Positions 1 to 11,200 of a stretch of 31,230 nt of DNA are shown in pieces. The translations under genes were made by a program, and so were the position numbers. The stretch's first letter is position 1. Every line of letters starts with the position of its first letter. The notes under the pieces were generated by a model. That model saw only the letters and a list, made by a program, of their open reading frames with translations, had not been told where the DNA came from and did not search any database. The DNA is from JBBQYA01 sp038209155 (GTDB taxonomy: Bacteria > Bacteroidota > Bacteroidia > Sphingobacteriales > Sphingobacteriaceae), in the NCBI GenBank assembly GCA_038209155.1, contig JBBQYA010000026.1, positions 1 through 31,230 of the forward strand, read 5' to 3'.

Positions 1-1
1 T

Positions 2-232
2 CGCAAAATTTCTGAACACATGAATACCATTCAGAAAGAAAGTGATGAAATGGTACAAGCCAGAAAAATCGCAAATGTATTGGAAGATGGTAGAGAAAAA
101 GCAATTTCTTATGACGAAAAAGTAAAATCACATTTTGAAACTATTCGTTATCATGTAGATAAGCTGGAACTTTTGGTAGATGATGAACTTTGGCCTTTAC
201 CGAAATTTAGAGAATTATTATTTATAAAATAG
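2..232 (+). CDS. glnN: Glutamine synthetase type III, C-terminal end (partial)
   Basis: The first 76 codons visible are the end of a gene whose start lies left of the window. The frame is open from base 2 and stops with TAG at 230-232. The last residues (IRYHVDKLELLVDDELWPLP then KFRELLFIK) are the conserved tail of class III glutamine synthetase, the large (about 730 aa) ATP-dependent enzyme that makes glutamine from glutamate and ammonia in Bacteroidota. Only the helical C-terminal segment is visible; no catalytic residues are in the window, so activity cannot be judged. The identification rests on this tail alone. A candidate terminator overlaps the stop codon, so this gene probably ends its transcript. 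Confidence 0.85.
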   Translation, partial: RKISEHMNTIQKESDEMVQARKIANVLEDGREKAISYDEKVKSHFETIRYHVDKLELLVDDELWPLPKFRELLFIK

Positions 233-259
233 AATCAGTTTTTTATTCTTCTATTTTTT
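226..259 (+). terminator. Candidate intrinsic terminator of glnN
   Basis: AAAATAGAA at 226-234 pairs perfectly with TTCTATTTT at 249-257, with a 14-nt loop and a T run to 259. The stem includes the TAG stop codon of the glutamine synthetase. It is AT-rich, so the fold is weak; placement supports it more than strength does. Confidence 0.45.
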
Positions 260-316
260 GTAACTGTTTAAAATGAAAATCAGCTTTGGTTCAGCTCATT
301 ATTTTTATTGAATCTT

Positions 317-335
317 AAATTTATTTAATAAATTT
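317..335. repeat. Perfect 19-nt palindrome in intergenic DNA
   Basis: AAATTTATT at 317-325 and its complement AATAAATTT at 327-335 flank a single T. Three more T's follow on the plus strand. It sits between the end of glnN and the convergent PorP/SprF-like gene, so a back-up terminator is possible. Being pure A/T it could also be chance in this AT-rich DNA. The rest of 260-427 shows no gene. Confidence 0.3.
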
Positions 336-427
336 TTTATGTTTAAGAGTGATGCCGCATTTTTTAAATTTTCATTAAAAAGGAATAACCTGCTAAAAAT
401 TTCGGCTAAAATTTTGAAAACGAAAAA

Positions 428-1435
428 TTAATAAAACTGAGGACAGGTCACTTTATTCTTTCTGCCATCACAAGTTCGGCTAGTGTAAATTATTCCAATT
501 TCGTAAGCACCTCCTGTGTTTCTGTAGGTTGGACCTCCAACAGTAAAATCATGGCTAAGACCTATACTTATGCTTCCATTTCCAGAATTTGGATTGCTTG
601 TGTCAAATAACAAACTCGCAACAATTGCATTTCCTCCATCAAAAACATTTCCAGTTCTGTACCAAATTCCAGTATTAAAAATACTGTATCTCAATTGTGT
701 TCCAATGATAAACAGAGGAGAATTTTTCTGAAAGTTAAGTGAAAACGCTGGTATTAATGTGGGTTTTCTAATATTGTCACCATTTAATCTAAATCTTGAA
801 GAACCATGAATGGAATATTTTGATTTTAATACCCCAGAAGAAGATAACAAGCCAATGTTTGGCTCACCCAAATGGGAAACAGAAACTCCAATAAACCCCG
901 TTTTCCAAATAACAGAAAACCCTCCAGTCGCATCTAAATAGGCTTTATTATTATTAAATGGCAATTGAGCTTCTGAAATTAAATTCGGATCAAAACCAAA
1001 TTCTTCATCTATTTGATCATAAAATTGAAGTTTACTCATATCTACAGATCTAAAAACTAAACCAGTTTGTAATCCTGCTGTAATTCTAATTTTTCTAGTC
1101 CTAATACCATGAAAACTATAAATAGCAGATATGTTATCTTTTTTATAAAATCCTGCACCTTCTACTCCTCTTTGAACCATTACTCCTATTCCTCCATTTA
1201 AAGCTGGAACATATCTATCGTAAGATGCTCCTAAATATTCAAAAGCATCTTGGATTGCAGGGTATTGATTTCTGTAATTCATTACAAACCGATTACAACC
1301 AGAAGAAGTACCAGCAAGAGATGGATTTAAATATAATGGGGAAAGTAAAAAATTAGAATACGAATAGTCTTGAGCACTTGAAAGTTTAGCAACTAAAAAA
1401 AAAATAAAATAAAGTAAATAAACTTGCGCTTTCAT
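428..1435 (-). CDS. PorP/SprF-like type IX secretion membrane protein
   Basis: 335 aa with a signal peptide at about 1-21 (hydrophobic YLLYFIFFLVA then LSSA-Q). The mature start (QDYSYSNFLLSPLYLNPSLAG) is the PorP/SprF family signature, followed by alternating beta-strand segments and the usual 'NYRNQYP' and 'SVSHLGEPN' blocks. Length is normal for the family (about 300-350 aa). Family members are outer-membrane barrel proteins that help individual T9SS cargoes with gliding-type C-terminal domains reach the surface. The gene starts inside the stop region of the giant PKD gene (ATGA overlap, 4 nt), so translation is probably coupled and this copy is probably dedicated to that cargo. The pairing is seen; the dedicated-partner role is inferred from the SprB-SprF precedent. 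Confidence 0.9.
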   Translation of the reverse strand: MKAQVYLLYFIFFLVAKLSSAQDYSYSNFLLSPLYLNPSLAGTSSGCNRFVMNYRNQYPAIQDAFEYLGASYDRYVPALNGGIGVMVQRGVEGAGFYKKDNISAIYSFHGIRTRKIRITAGLQTGLVFRSVDMSKLQFYDQIDEEFGFDPNLISEAQLPFNNNKAYLDATGGFSVIWKTGFIGVSVSHLGEPNIGLLSSSGVLKSKYSIHGSSRFRLNGDNIRKPTLIPAFSLNFQKNSPLFIIGTQLRYSIFNTGIWYRTGNVFDGGNAIVASLLFDTSNPNSGNGSISIGLSHDFTVGGPTYRNTGGAYEIGIIYTSRTCDGRKNKVTCPQFY

Positions 1436-4400
1436 CTTAACAATGTTATAGTACCTGCTTTTGCTGGTTTACCGTTTGAATCTGGCATTCCACTCCAAAC
1501 AGAACCGTTATTAAATTTTGCTTCAATCTTCCAAATATAAACCCCCTGTTGTGCATCATCTCCATTGATTTTACCGTCCCAACCCATAGCAGGCTTTCCA
1601 GCTTCCGTAAGTTCAGAAGTTTCAAAAAGCAACTGACCATTATTATTGAAAATAGACAAAGTATACGTTGCTAAACCATACCCAATTGGAAGAAAAATCC
1701 TTCCACGATCTGTTCCAGTACTTGGAGTAAAAGCATTTGGCACCCACAATTTTCCTTTTTGATCTATCAGTGTAACTACTTTTGAAGTGAAATTTGAACA
1801 TCCATTTTGATCTATTCCTGTGAGTGTTACAATATATTCACCAGCATATTGATAGCTATGACTTACATTAGGTAGCGTAGAAAAATTATTATCGCCAAAA
1901 TCCCAACGTAAACTTTTTGGTATAAAAGTGCCCTGGTTAAAAAATTTAAATTCTCTGTTCGGCATTGTTTTTTCAAATTCATCAACTGTAAAATTTATGA
2001 CTGGCAATGGATTTATACTTATGTTAATGTTATAAGCAAAATTTTCTTCACAATTAAAATCGCCTATTGCAAGCAAAACTACTCGATATGGTTGTGAATT
2101 GGGCGTGAAAATATGACTTGGGTTTACTTCTGATGAATAAAATCCATCTCCAAAATCCCAAAAAAATCTTTTTGCTCCAGTGGATAAATTTGTAAACATA
2201 ACCTCAGTGTTTCCACAACCAAAAGTAATATTTGGTAGATAATCAGCAATAATTCTAGGAGCAACTTCTATTGTTTTTTTTACAGTATCACTACATCCAA
2301 AAGAATTTGTTCCAACATATTGAAAGAAATACGTTCCAGGTTTATTATATAAATGGGATAAGTTGCCGGCTTGATTTACAATAGTTCCATCTCCGAAATC
2401 AATAATTTGACTTTGAACATTTTGAGTATTATTAATAATTTCAATACTCAACTGACCCCTACAACCTAAAATCGAGGAAAAAGTAATATCCCCTTCAACT
2501 TTAGGAAACGTTTTAATTACAATAGAACTTGTATCTATAGTACAATTACCAGAATTACTTACTTCTAATCTAAGTCTGAATGACTTATTATCATCATTTA
2601 TAACAATATTGGGCTGTTTACCATTTGCAATTAAAACACCGTCCAAATACCATTTATAATTATCTCCATATTGTGAGTTATTTAAAACTGTAGGGATAAA
2701 TGGAATGCAACCATCCAATTTTGATAAAGAAAAGCTAGCTATTGGTAATTTTCTCAAAATTAAATTCTGAATTAATGTATCACTACAACCATTTCCTGCA
2801 ATACTTATTAGTTCAATTTTGTAAGGAACAGAATCCAAATTACTTGAATTAACAAATTGATAAGTAAAATCTATACTATCATTAAATAGTTGATTATTTA
2901 CTTTCCAAACATATTTTACAGCCCCTAAACCAGAAAAAGTAGAACTATTTTGAAAATTAACAGTTTGATTTTCACATACAAAACTCAAATTCGGATTGAA
3001 TAAAGAAATGGGGGTTGGTTTAATTGTGATAGTGTAAATGGTAGAATCTTCACATCCATTGTTATTGATATTAAATAAAATGATATTGTAGACACCAGAA
3101 TTGACAAACGTATGTGAAAAATTAAACCCATTTTGATTAAAATCAGAAGGTGAAGAAAAATCACCTGATATCCATCTGCTTGAAAATTGACCTTTGTTTT
3201 TTGATGAAAGATTAATTTTAGTATTTCCACAAAACTCCGCAGCTAAAGGAATTTCTAATTCTGGAATCGGAACTAAATCTACTGTAATTTTAATCGTTAA
3301 GGTGTCTAAACAAATTACACCGGGAGGATTTCCAGTACTCACAATTAAAGAAACATCGTATTCGCCAGCCGATTTGAATGCATGTTTTAATGAATTTTTT
3401 ACGCTTGTAGTTGCATCATCAAAATCCCATTTTAAGTTTTGTATTCCAACCGATTGATTGGTAAATAAAATACTATCTCCGACACAATAATTTGTTTTTA
3501 AAAGATTGAAAACAGCAATAGGCTTAGCAAAAACAGTGATTGTTCGATTGATGGTTGTATCCGAACAACCATTGGATGCATCAAAGATTATGGTGTAAAT
3601 TCCAGGATTGTTATAAATATGTGTGACTGTATCGAAATTTTTTATCGAAATAAAAGGAGAAGTTAGATCGCCAAAATCATAGGTATGCAAATTGGAACCT
3701 ATTGAAATATTATAAATATTAATGAGATGTGGAGCACATCCAAAAAGTTGTGTACCCGAAATGGAAATATTGGAATTTATATTATTAGGAATTGCAATGA
3801 CAGAATATCTAGTTGTGTCTGATCCGCAATTATTTATGGCAATTAATATGACTTGGAAAGTATCTGGTTTAAAAGTTATATAAGTATGATTAAAGTTTCC
3901 TGTATTGAAAAGCGTATCTTTTTTACCATCTCCATAATCAATAAAATAAGTATTGTTCACACCAAAAGATAAATTTTTAAATTCTACTTCAAAAGGAGAA
4001 CATCCAAACGATTCACTTAAAGCAAATAATGGTGTTGGCGATGCTTTTACAGTAATTGGAATGATAAATGTTTTTGTTGTGCAAACTGTTGTCGCACTTA
4101 GTATTACATTATAAATAGTATCTTTTCCATTTGGATTGTCTTGAAAAATTATATTTCCGGGATTAGTTGAAGTACTCGTTTGCCCATTACCGAAATTCCA
4201 AGAAAAAGTCTGCCCTGCAACTGAAATAGAATTATTGATAAAACTAACATTTAAAGGCCCACAACCATTATTTACAGAAGTTTGAAACAATGGAATTGGT
4301 TCAATAACGGTCTTGAACTTTACATCTTGAGTATCTGATTTACAACCAAATAAACTATTACAAACCAACCTAATTATAACCGAATCATTTTGATTAAATA

Positions 4401-7400
4401 AAGTAAAACCTGGAAAATTCAAACCAGTTCCTATTGGTGTGTTATTAGCAAACCACTCATATTGATTATTTATTTGTGGAAAACTGTTAGCACCAGAAAT
4501 TTTTGTAGAAAGATCAAAAGGGGCACAACCTAAAGAATTAGAAAAATTTATAACAGCTTTAGCATTTGGGTTCACAGTTATTTTTAGCGTATCAAAATAA
4601 TTGCAAATTGGTGCAACCATTATAAAAAAGTAAGAAACTGTAATAGGTAAGTTGGTCGTATTAATTAACGATTCGCTAATGCTTCCATTACCATTTGATG
4701 CTAAATTTGAAATTCCCAAAACAGGTAGTCTTACCCAAGAAAAGGAATTAGTTAAAGCCGAAAAAGCTGGAACATAATTAAAAGTGCTTCCAGTACAAAT
4801 ATTTTTATTAACATTTACAATAAGCCGAGGAAGTGAATCTACAGTAATAAGTAATGTATCTGTCCTTAAGCAATTGCCAGAACCAAATGAATAAATAGCT
4901 TGATAAATTCCATCTTGAGATGGAGTGAAGAGACCGCTTGAACCCAAATAAATATTCCCAGACCAAGAGCCACCTATTGGCAAACCATTCAATTGTATAG
5001 TTGGTGTGTTTTCACAGATTCGCCGATCTAAACCAGCTACAGCATTTATTGGATTTACCACAATCAATTCTAATTCATCTTTATTTTTACAACCAGAAGA
5101 ATTAGTGTAAGAATAAGTAAGAATTACAGTATCAATTCCTGATGGAGTAAAAACTCCAGAAGAAGATACATTAGGGCCAGTCCAAATTCCACCAGAAGGC
5201 AGACCATTTAGATTTACTGGAATAGCTTGATTACATACAATTAAATTTGCTCCGGCATTTACAATAGGCAAAGGATTTACGAAAACAGTTATGGCTGATT
5301 TAGTTTCACAACCTGTGATTAAATTAGTACCGGTTACGGTGTATAAAGTGGTTATGGTGGGAACAGCAATAACACTTGCTCCAGAAGTGGAAATCAATGT
5401 TGGGTCTGCATCCCAGACATAAGTATCTGCACCAGAAGCTATTAACAATGCGGTATCACCTTGACATATTGGAGGTAGATTTTGAATATTTAATTGCGGC
5501 AGTGGATCTATTGTTATTTCTACTGTATCAATCGTAAAACAACCAGAACTCAGGGTTGCAGTAACTTGATAAGAAAATACTTGCGAAGTGCTACCATTAT
5601 TTGTCAAAGTAATATCTGTAAATGAAGTAAACGGTGAACTTAAACCAGTACTTGGAAACCAAGAATAAGCAACACCTAAACTAGATAAAGACCCTATGCT
5701 AGTCGTATCTCCGCTACATGTTTTTTTATTTAAACCAGCATTTGCAATGGGTATGGGTAAAACAGTAATTGGAGAATTAATAGTTGTGGTTCCACAAGAA
5801 TTAGAAACGACAAATGAAACATTCTTAATTCCTGTAGAGTTAAATAAAATTAAACCAGGATTTGGAGAAATGGAACTTGATGGTGTTCCATCTGGAAAAG
5901 TCCATAAATAGGAAGTAATAATTTCTCCACAGGCTAAAGAACTAGAAATTGGATTTATGGTATTTCCTTTACATACAATTGGAGGTATAATTACAGAAAC
6001 AGATGGTTTCCTTTTTATCGTAATAATTTTTGTTAAGGATGTATCTGTTCCGCAACTATTTGTCAATAACAGTTGTACTTTATAAATTCCTTCATTGATA
6101 AATTCAATAGTTGGATTTAATGATTCAGAATTAGTACCTCCTACAAATCTAAAATCATCCAAAGAATCTTCAGGGCAATTATTACTAAATTTACTTATAT
6201 TCAACAATCTTGTAACTCCTTTGCATTGATTAGCAATAATTGAGTTATCAGTAAAATTTATAGTTTGAGGACCACAACCAACTAAATTACTAATGTTAAA
6301 ATCTGCAATTATAGGCGGTTCAATACAAACAATTTTAATAGCGGTATCACTACCACAAACATTAGAAGTGATTAAAGTAATCGAGTAAGTGCCAATTATT
6401 GAAAAGTTTAAGTTTAACTGATTAGATCCCCATGTTGCTGGATTAGGAGTAAGAATATTGCTTCCTAAGCTTCCAGAAATAATATTCCAGCCTGTAGATG
6501 GAGAAATCATCCATTTTCTAGGATTAGCTTTTGTACAAACCCCATTGCCATTTACAGTAGATCCAGCTAAGGATGTGTTCAAAAAATTAATTACAGAATT
6601 GACGCACCTAATAGTATCTGGTGAAATAGTAATATTGGTAATAGGTTTAGAATTGGTTGTAATAGGTTCTATCGTAGACTCCACAAAGCCACATGGATTT
6701 TGAATTCTTAACTTAATAAAAAATGCATTTTGAATCGTCGAACCAAAAACACCACAAGAAGTTTGATTAAAAGTTTTAGTATAAAAAGGTGGAGGAGGAT
6801 GGGTAAGAGTTATAGGTGGTGTTCCATCATTAGTAGAAATAATATATAAAGTTCCTGGAGGATTTAAGGAAGTTCCTGAAATAGGAAAAGTAAGATCAAA
6901 TGGTATACATTGACTTACAGTAGAACCAGGAGATAAAATTCCACCTAAAGGATTACTTCCGTTGTAAATTGTGTATATTTTAGTTGCAACACATCCATTG
7001 ATATCTGTAACTTTAAATGATAAATTAAAAAAACCAATTGTAGTATAGGTATGAGTAAGGCCAATAATTGGAAAAGTTGGTAATGTAACCAATGGGCTGC
7101 CATCTCCCCAGAGGATTTCGTAACTGGTATTTGTGGCAACTGTAGTTGAGCTATTCGTAATAGTTAATACAAAATTTTGTGGTGTTACTGAACAATTAGT
7201 AAAAGGTGTATTATCTTCAAAATCATCTAATAAAGGATCTGGGCCTTGTCTTACATTTACCATTTGGCTATCTCTTACAGTACATCCAGCGGCATTTGTA
7301 GCAATAGAATATACTTTAAAACTCACAATTCCTATGCCCGGTATAGGATTAAAAGCATGGTTGACATTTGCACCTGAAGCCAATGGGCTTCCATCTCCAA

Positions 7401-7839
7401 AATCCCATTTAAAAGTAACTCCAGATTGAAGGGGAGTTAAGAAATTGATGATTGAATTTGCACATTGTAAAGTATTAGGTGAATAAGTAATTGTAGGCGA
7501 TAACGGTAAATCGTTTACGGTAACAGCGACTGTATCTTTAACAACACAACCAGCTGCAAAATTGGCGGTTACAACATAGCTTACTGTACCAATTATATTG
7601 GTTGGAAAGAAGTAAGTCGCAGAATTACTTACAACAAATCCATTTGATAATAAACTCCAATTAATGGACAGAATGGGTGGTGAAGTACTAATTGCTGTAA
7701 GAGAAGTGATATCATTTTTACAAACAGAAACAGTAGATGGAATAGCTATGGTACACTGAGCTAATGCCTTATTTGTAAATGTAATGACAGAAGTTATAAA
7801 AATAAATAAAAAAGGAATTCTAAGTAATTTTTTAATCAT
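1432..7839 (-). CDS. Giant PKD-repeat surface protein with gliding-type T9SS C-terminal domain
   Basis: 2135 aa. A signal peptide occupies about 1-28 (IPFLFIFITSVITF, ALA-QC). The body is a chain of Ig-like PKD modules recognisable by WDFGDG-type turns followed some 20 residues later by H-x-(Y/F): examples are FKWDFGDGSP near the N terminus and FFWDFGDGF and LRWDFGDN near the C terminus. I count about ten such turns with more degenerate modules between them. Many modules carry paired cysteines in a GC-SDT context, suggesting disulfides. Residues from about 2028 (LWVPNAFTPS, then WDGKINGDDAQQGVYIWKI) form the CHU_C/TIGR04131 gliding-motility-associated domain, the type B sorting signal of T9SS. 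It is therefore exported and attached or released at the cell surface. Role is unproven: adhesin or filament is likely, and no enzyme domain is visible. Its PorP/SprF partner lies directly downstream. Confidence 0.92.
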   Translation of the reverse strand: MIKKLLRIPFLFIFITSVITFTNKALAQCTIAIPSTVSVCKNDITSLTAISTSPPILSINWSLLSNGFVVSNSATYFFPTNIIGTVSYVVTANFAAGCVVKDTVAVTVNDLPLSPTITYSPNTLQCANSIINFLTPLQSGVTFKWDFGDGSPLASGANVNHAFNPIPGIGIVSFKVYSIATNAAGCTVRDSQMVNVRQGPDPLLDDFEDNTPFTNCSVTPQNFVLTITNSSTTVATNTSYEILWGDGSPLVTLPTFPIIGLTHTYTTIGFFNLSFKVTDINGCVATKIYTIYNGSNPLGGILSPGSTVSQCIPFDLTFPISGTSLNPPGTLYIISTNDGTPPITLTHPPPPFYTKTFNQTSCGVFGSTIQNAFFIKLRIQNPCGFVESTIEPITTNSKPITNITISPDTIRCVNSVINFLNTSLAGSTVNGNGVCTKANPRKWMISPSTGWNIISGSLGSNILTPNPATWGSNQLNLNFSIIGTYSITLITSNVCGSDTAIKIVCIEPPIIADFNISNLVGCGPQTINFTDNSIIANQCKGVTRLLNISKFSNNCPEDSLDDFRFVGGTNSESLNPTIEFINEGIYKVQLLLTNSCGTDTSLTKIITIKRKPSVSVIIPPIVCKGNTINPISSSLACGEIITSYLWTFPDGTPSSSISPNPGLILFNSTGIKNVSFVVSNSCGTTTINSPITVLPIPIANAGLNKKTCSGDTTSIGSLSSLGVAYSWFPSTGLSSPFTSFTDITLTNNGSTSQVFSYQVTATLSSGCFTIDTVEITIDPLPQLNIQNLPPICQGDTALLIASGADTYVWDADPTLISTSGASVIAVPTITTLYTVTGTNLITGCETKSAITVFVNPLPIVNAGANLIVCNQAIPVNLNGLPSGGIWTGPNVSSSGVFTPSGIDTVILTYSYTNSSGCKNKDELELIVVNPINAVAGLDRRICENTPTIQLNGLPIGGSWSGNIYLGSSGLFTPSQDGIYQAIYSFGSGNCLRTDTLLITVDSLPRLIVNVNKNICTGSTFNYVPAFSALTNSFSWVRLPVLGISNLASNGNGSISESLINTTNLPITVSYFFIMVAPICNYFDTLKITVNPNAKAVINFSNSLGCAPFDLSTKISGANSFPQINNQYEWFANNTPIGTGLNFPGFTLFNQNDSVIIRLVCNSLFGCKSDTQDVKFKTVIEPIPLFQTSVNNGCGPLNVSFINNSISVAGQTFSWNFGNGQTSTSTNPGNIIFQDNPNGKDTIYNVILSATTVCTTKTFIIPITVKASPTPLFALSESFGCSPFEVEFKNLSFGVNNTYFIDYGDGKKDTLFNTGNFNHTYITFKPDTFQVILIAINNCGSDTTRYSVIAIPNNINSNISISGTQLFGCAPHLINIYNISIGSNLHTYDFGDLTSPFISIKNFDTVTHIYNNPGIYTIIFDASNGCSDTTINRTITVFAKPIAVFNLLKTNYCVGDSILFTNQSVGIQNLKWDFDDATTSVKNSLKHAFKSAGEYDVSLIVSTGNPPGVICLDTLTIKITVDLVPIPELEIPLAAEFCGNTKINLSSKNKGQFSSRWISGDFSSPSDFNQNGFNFSHTFVNSGVYNIILFNINNNGCEDSTIYTITIKPTPISLFNPNLSFVCENQTVNFQNSSTFSGLGAVKYVWKVNNQLFNDSIDFTYQFVNSSNLDSVPYKIELISIAGNGCSDTLIQNLILRKLPIASFSLSKLDGCIPFIPTVLNNSQYGDNYKWYLDGVLIANGKQPNIVINDDNKSFRLRLEVSNSGNCTIDTSSIVIKTFPKVEGDITFSSILGCRGQLSIEIINNTQNVQSQIIDFGDGTIVNQAGNLSHLYNKPGTYFFQYVGTNSFGCSDTVKKTIEVAPRIIADYLPNITFGCGNTEVMFTNLSTGAKRFFWDFGDGFYSSEVNPSHIFTPNSQPYRVVLLAIGDFNCEENFAYNINISINPLPVINFTVDEFEKTMPNREFKFFNQGTFIPKSLRWDFGDNNFSTLPNVSHSYQYAGEYIVTLTGIDQNGCSNFTSKVVTLIDQKGKLWVPNAFTPSTGTDRGRIFLPIGYGLATYTLSIFNNNGQLLFETSELTEAGKPAMGWDGKINGDDAQQGVYIWKIEAKFNNGSVWSGMPDSNGKPAKAGTITLLR

Positions 7840-8284
7840 AAAAACTATTAAAACAAAATAATATGCAGCGTTTAATAATTAGGATAAGTAAAAATATCAA
7901 AAAAATCGATATAAATAATGATATAGTTGGTTTACAATGGAGAAATTTTTAAATACTTTAAAAGTTAAAAATCAATCACATCCATGTATAAATTCTAAGA
8001 ATGGCATTAAAATAAATAATAAATTAAATCAAAAAATAATTTAAAAGCGAAGAAAGAGATAAACAACGATTTGCAATTTTCTATTGAACGAAAATATATT
8101 GTTTTTAAAAAACTGATATAGATTTTATCCACCTAAATTTGAAAATTTAAGACTTTATTTTATATATTCTTTTTAAAAAAAGGAATTATAGACTGGATAT
8201 TTTTAACGGTTAAAATAAAAAAAGATAAAATAAAAATGAGGTTTAAATTAAACTTTATTTTTTCAAACTAACGCTTTCTCAATT
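7840..8284. other. 445-bp gene-free spacer between dnaE2 and the PKD gene
   Basis: Very AT-rich DNA that must hold the promoter of the minus-strand PKD gene and the 3' end of the dnaE2 transcript. I found no convincing TAnnTTTG promoter element and no open frame with coding character. Two perfect short palindromes are present: TTTTAAC-G-GTTAAAA at 8201-8215 and a GTTTAA/TTAAAC palindrome near 8240-8255. Both have loops too small for a normal hairpin terminator, so they may be protein sites or chance. Confidence 0.5.
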
Positions 8285-11200
8285 TTAGGGAGCATTCAAA
8301 TTCACCTTCGCATACCTCCCAGTTCCAGCAATGTATTCTGGTTTTGAAACCCTACTTTCTCCAGTACTTTCCTGAGCGTTCCACCATCCTAGTTTCTCAA
8401 AATAACTAACTTCTATGGTAAAAAATTTAAACTCTTCAGAAACTTTTCCTTTGATCAAATAGCAGCCAGACCCTCTGGATGGATACATTTTAGCATTTGG
8501 TGGAAAGTGAACTGTATCTATCCAATCGCCATTTTTGTCTACAAAAGTTCCGAAAAACATAGAATCGCCTTTTTTGGTTCTAGTAGGTTTTATAGTAACT
8601 AGATGCCCAATAATTTGCACTTCTTTACCTTTGTATTTTGGAATGTCTAACGCCGCAATTCCATCTACATCTTGCCTTGCTATTAAATCAAATGTAGAGG
8701 AAAGACTAAAGCCATACAATTCCAATTCGTCCAGCATATCATTTCGCTTATCATAATGCAAATCGGGGAGGTCAAATTTCTTTTCGGAGCGGTAATTAAA
8801 TAATTTTGCAGCAGTATTTGGTAATTCTTTTTTAGTTAAAATAAAATGACTATTCCACAAAAGTTCTTGTTTACTTTTACCCGTAAATCTAAATGCTCCA
8901 ACTCTTACCAAAAGAATAATTTGTTCTAGACTCACTGCCACCCTATCAGTAAATTCTTGCAAATCTTTAAATGATCCATTTAAAGTTCTTTCCTGTAGAA
9001 TAGCCTGTATTAATCGGTCTTCCAAATTGGCAATATGTACAAAACCTAAATGAATAATTTTTCCGTCAATAGAAGTCAGATGATTGCTTAGGTTCACGCA
9101 AGTGCCTTCTATAATAGCTCCCCATTTACGTGCTTCGTGTACATAAAACTCTGTGCGGTAAAATCCTCCAAAATTATTGATCACACCTACCATAAATTCT
9201 AAAGGGAAATGAGCTTTCAAGTACATACTCTGGTAACTTTCCACCGCAAAAGATGCAGAATGACCTTTAGCAAATGAGTACCCAGCAAAAGATTCGATCT
9301 GCCGCCATACCTCTTTGCTCAATTCTTGAGTATACCCTTTCTGATCACAATTAGAAAAAAAAGTGTCTTCTATTTTCTTGAATTCTGCTCTAGATCGGTA
9401 TTTTCCAGACATTCCTCTTCGAAGTACATCGGCCTCGCCTAAATCTAAACCAGCAAAAATATGAGCTACCTTAATTACATCTTCTTGATAAACCATCACT
9501 CCATAGGTATCAGGCATAATGTCCCACATGACCGAATGGGCTACCGATTTTCCTTTGTCGGGAGCATGATGGCGACTAATATATTCTCTCATCATTCCAG
9601 ATTGTGCCACTCCAGGCCTGATAATAGAACTTGCTGCCACCAAAGTGAGGTAATCTTTGCATTCCAATTTAGCAAGTAACATTCGCATAGCTGGCGATTC
9701 AACATAAAAACAACCCATGGTATGCCCTTTTTCTAAATGTGCTACAATGGCTGGATCGGTTTTGAAACTTTTTACATCATGAATGTCCAAGCTTATGCCT
9801 CTATTTTGTTTAATAATCTCAATAGCATCTTTAATATGACCTAAACCGCGCTGACTCAGGATATCAAATTTATATAAGCCCAAATCTTCTGCCTCATGCA
9901 TATCAAACTGCGAAACTGGAAATCCTTTGGGTGGTAGAGAAGTTGCGGTGTAGGTATAAATAGGTTTTTCGGAAATTAAAATCCCACAGGCGTGTATGCT
10001 TAAATGCTTAGGCATATCAATTAATTTTTGCCCATACTTTAAAATAAAAGCAGAAATCTGATCTTTAGGAACTAAATCTCCTTTTACTACTTGGGTAATC
10101 AAACCTTCAATTTCTTCTACTGGCAATCCAAATACTTTACCCAATTCTCGAAGGGTAGAATTTAATTGAAACGTATTATACGAACCCATTAAACAAACAT
10201 GATCTTTGCCATAGGTACTGAAAATATGTTCGATAATAAGATCACGATCTTTCCAAGAAAAATCTATATCAAAATCTGGAGGATTTTTTCGAAATAAATT
10301 AATAAACCGCTCGAAATATAAATCTAATTCTATGGGATCTACATCGGTGATTCTCAGGCAGTATGCAACAATGCTATTTGCCCCGCTTCCTCGCCCTACA
10401 TAGTAAAAACCTTGTTTTTGGGCATAAGAAACAATATCCCAATTAATCAGAAAATAGGCTACAAAATCTTGTTTACGAATCAGATCAAGCTCTTTATCAA
10501 TCCGATCTTTCACTACTTTATCATAGCGACCATAGCGATGAAAAGCCCCTTGATTGGTTAATGATTTCAAGAGCATAAAATCCTCTTTTTCGGATCCAGA
10601 AAATAATGCTTTATTTTTATGAGTATTAAATTCAAAATTAATAGACTCGCAAGCACCTAGTATTTTTAGGGTATTTTTAATTAAATCAGGATAAGCATGA
10701 TATTGCTGCATCAACTCAGATTCTTCACATAGAATTTCTGTTTGAGCTGCACATTCTTCAGGATTAAGTTTGCTAAGAATTATATTTAAATCCATTGCTC
10801 TCAACAAACGGTGCAGGTTAAAATCATTTTTAGTTAAAAAAGTAACCGAATGCAGAATCACCATTTTCTTTAACAAATTGGCATCTGCTCCATATTTCAA
10901 ATGTTTGATTTGAGAAGGCGTTACTCCAAAAAATTCATGCGCTTTAAGTTCCCTACTCTGCTCTGGTAGCCAAGGATAAATTACCATCACATCTTTCTGA
11001 ATTTCGCAGCTATCTGCAAACTCAGATTTATCCTCTAGATGCCTAGATAGCAAACGATTCATCTGTTCAAAACCTTGAATATTACAGGCAAGTACGATAA
11101 ATTTCATTTGGTTAGCATTTCGGAAATCGACACCAAAAATAGGTTTTAACGATGTTTTCGAACAATATCTTGCCATTTGCATACAGCCAGAAGTACTGTT

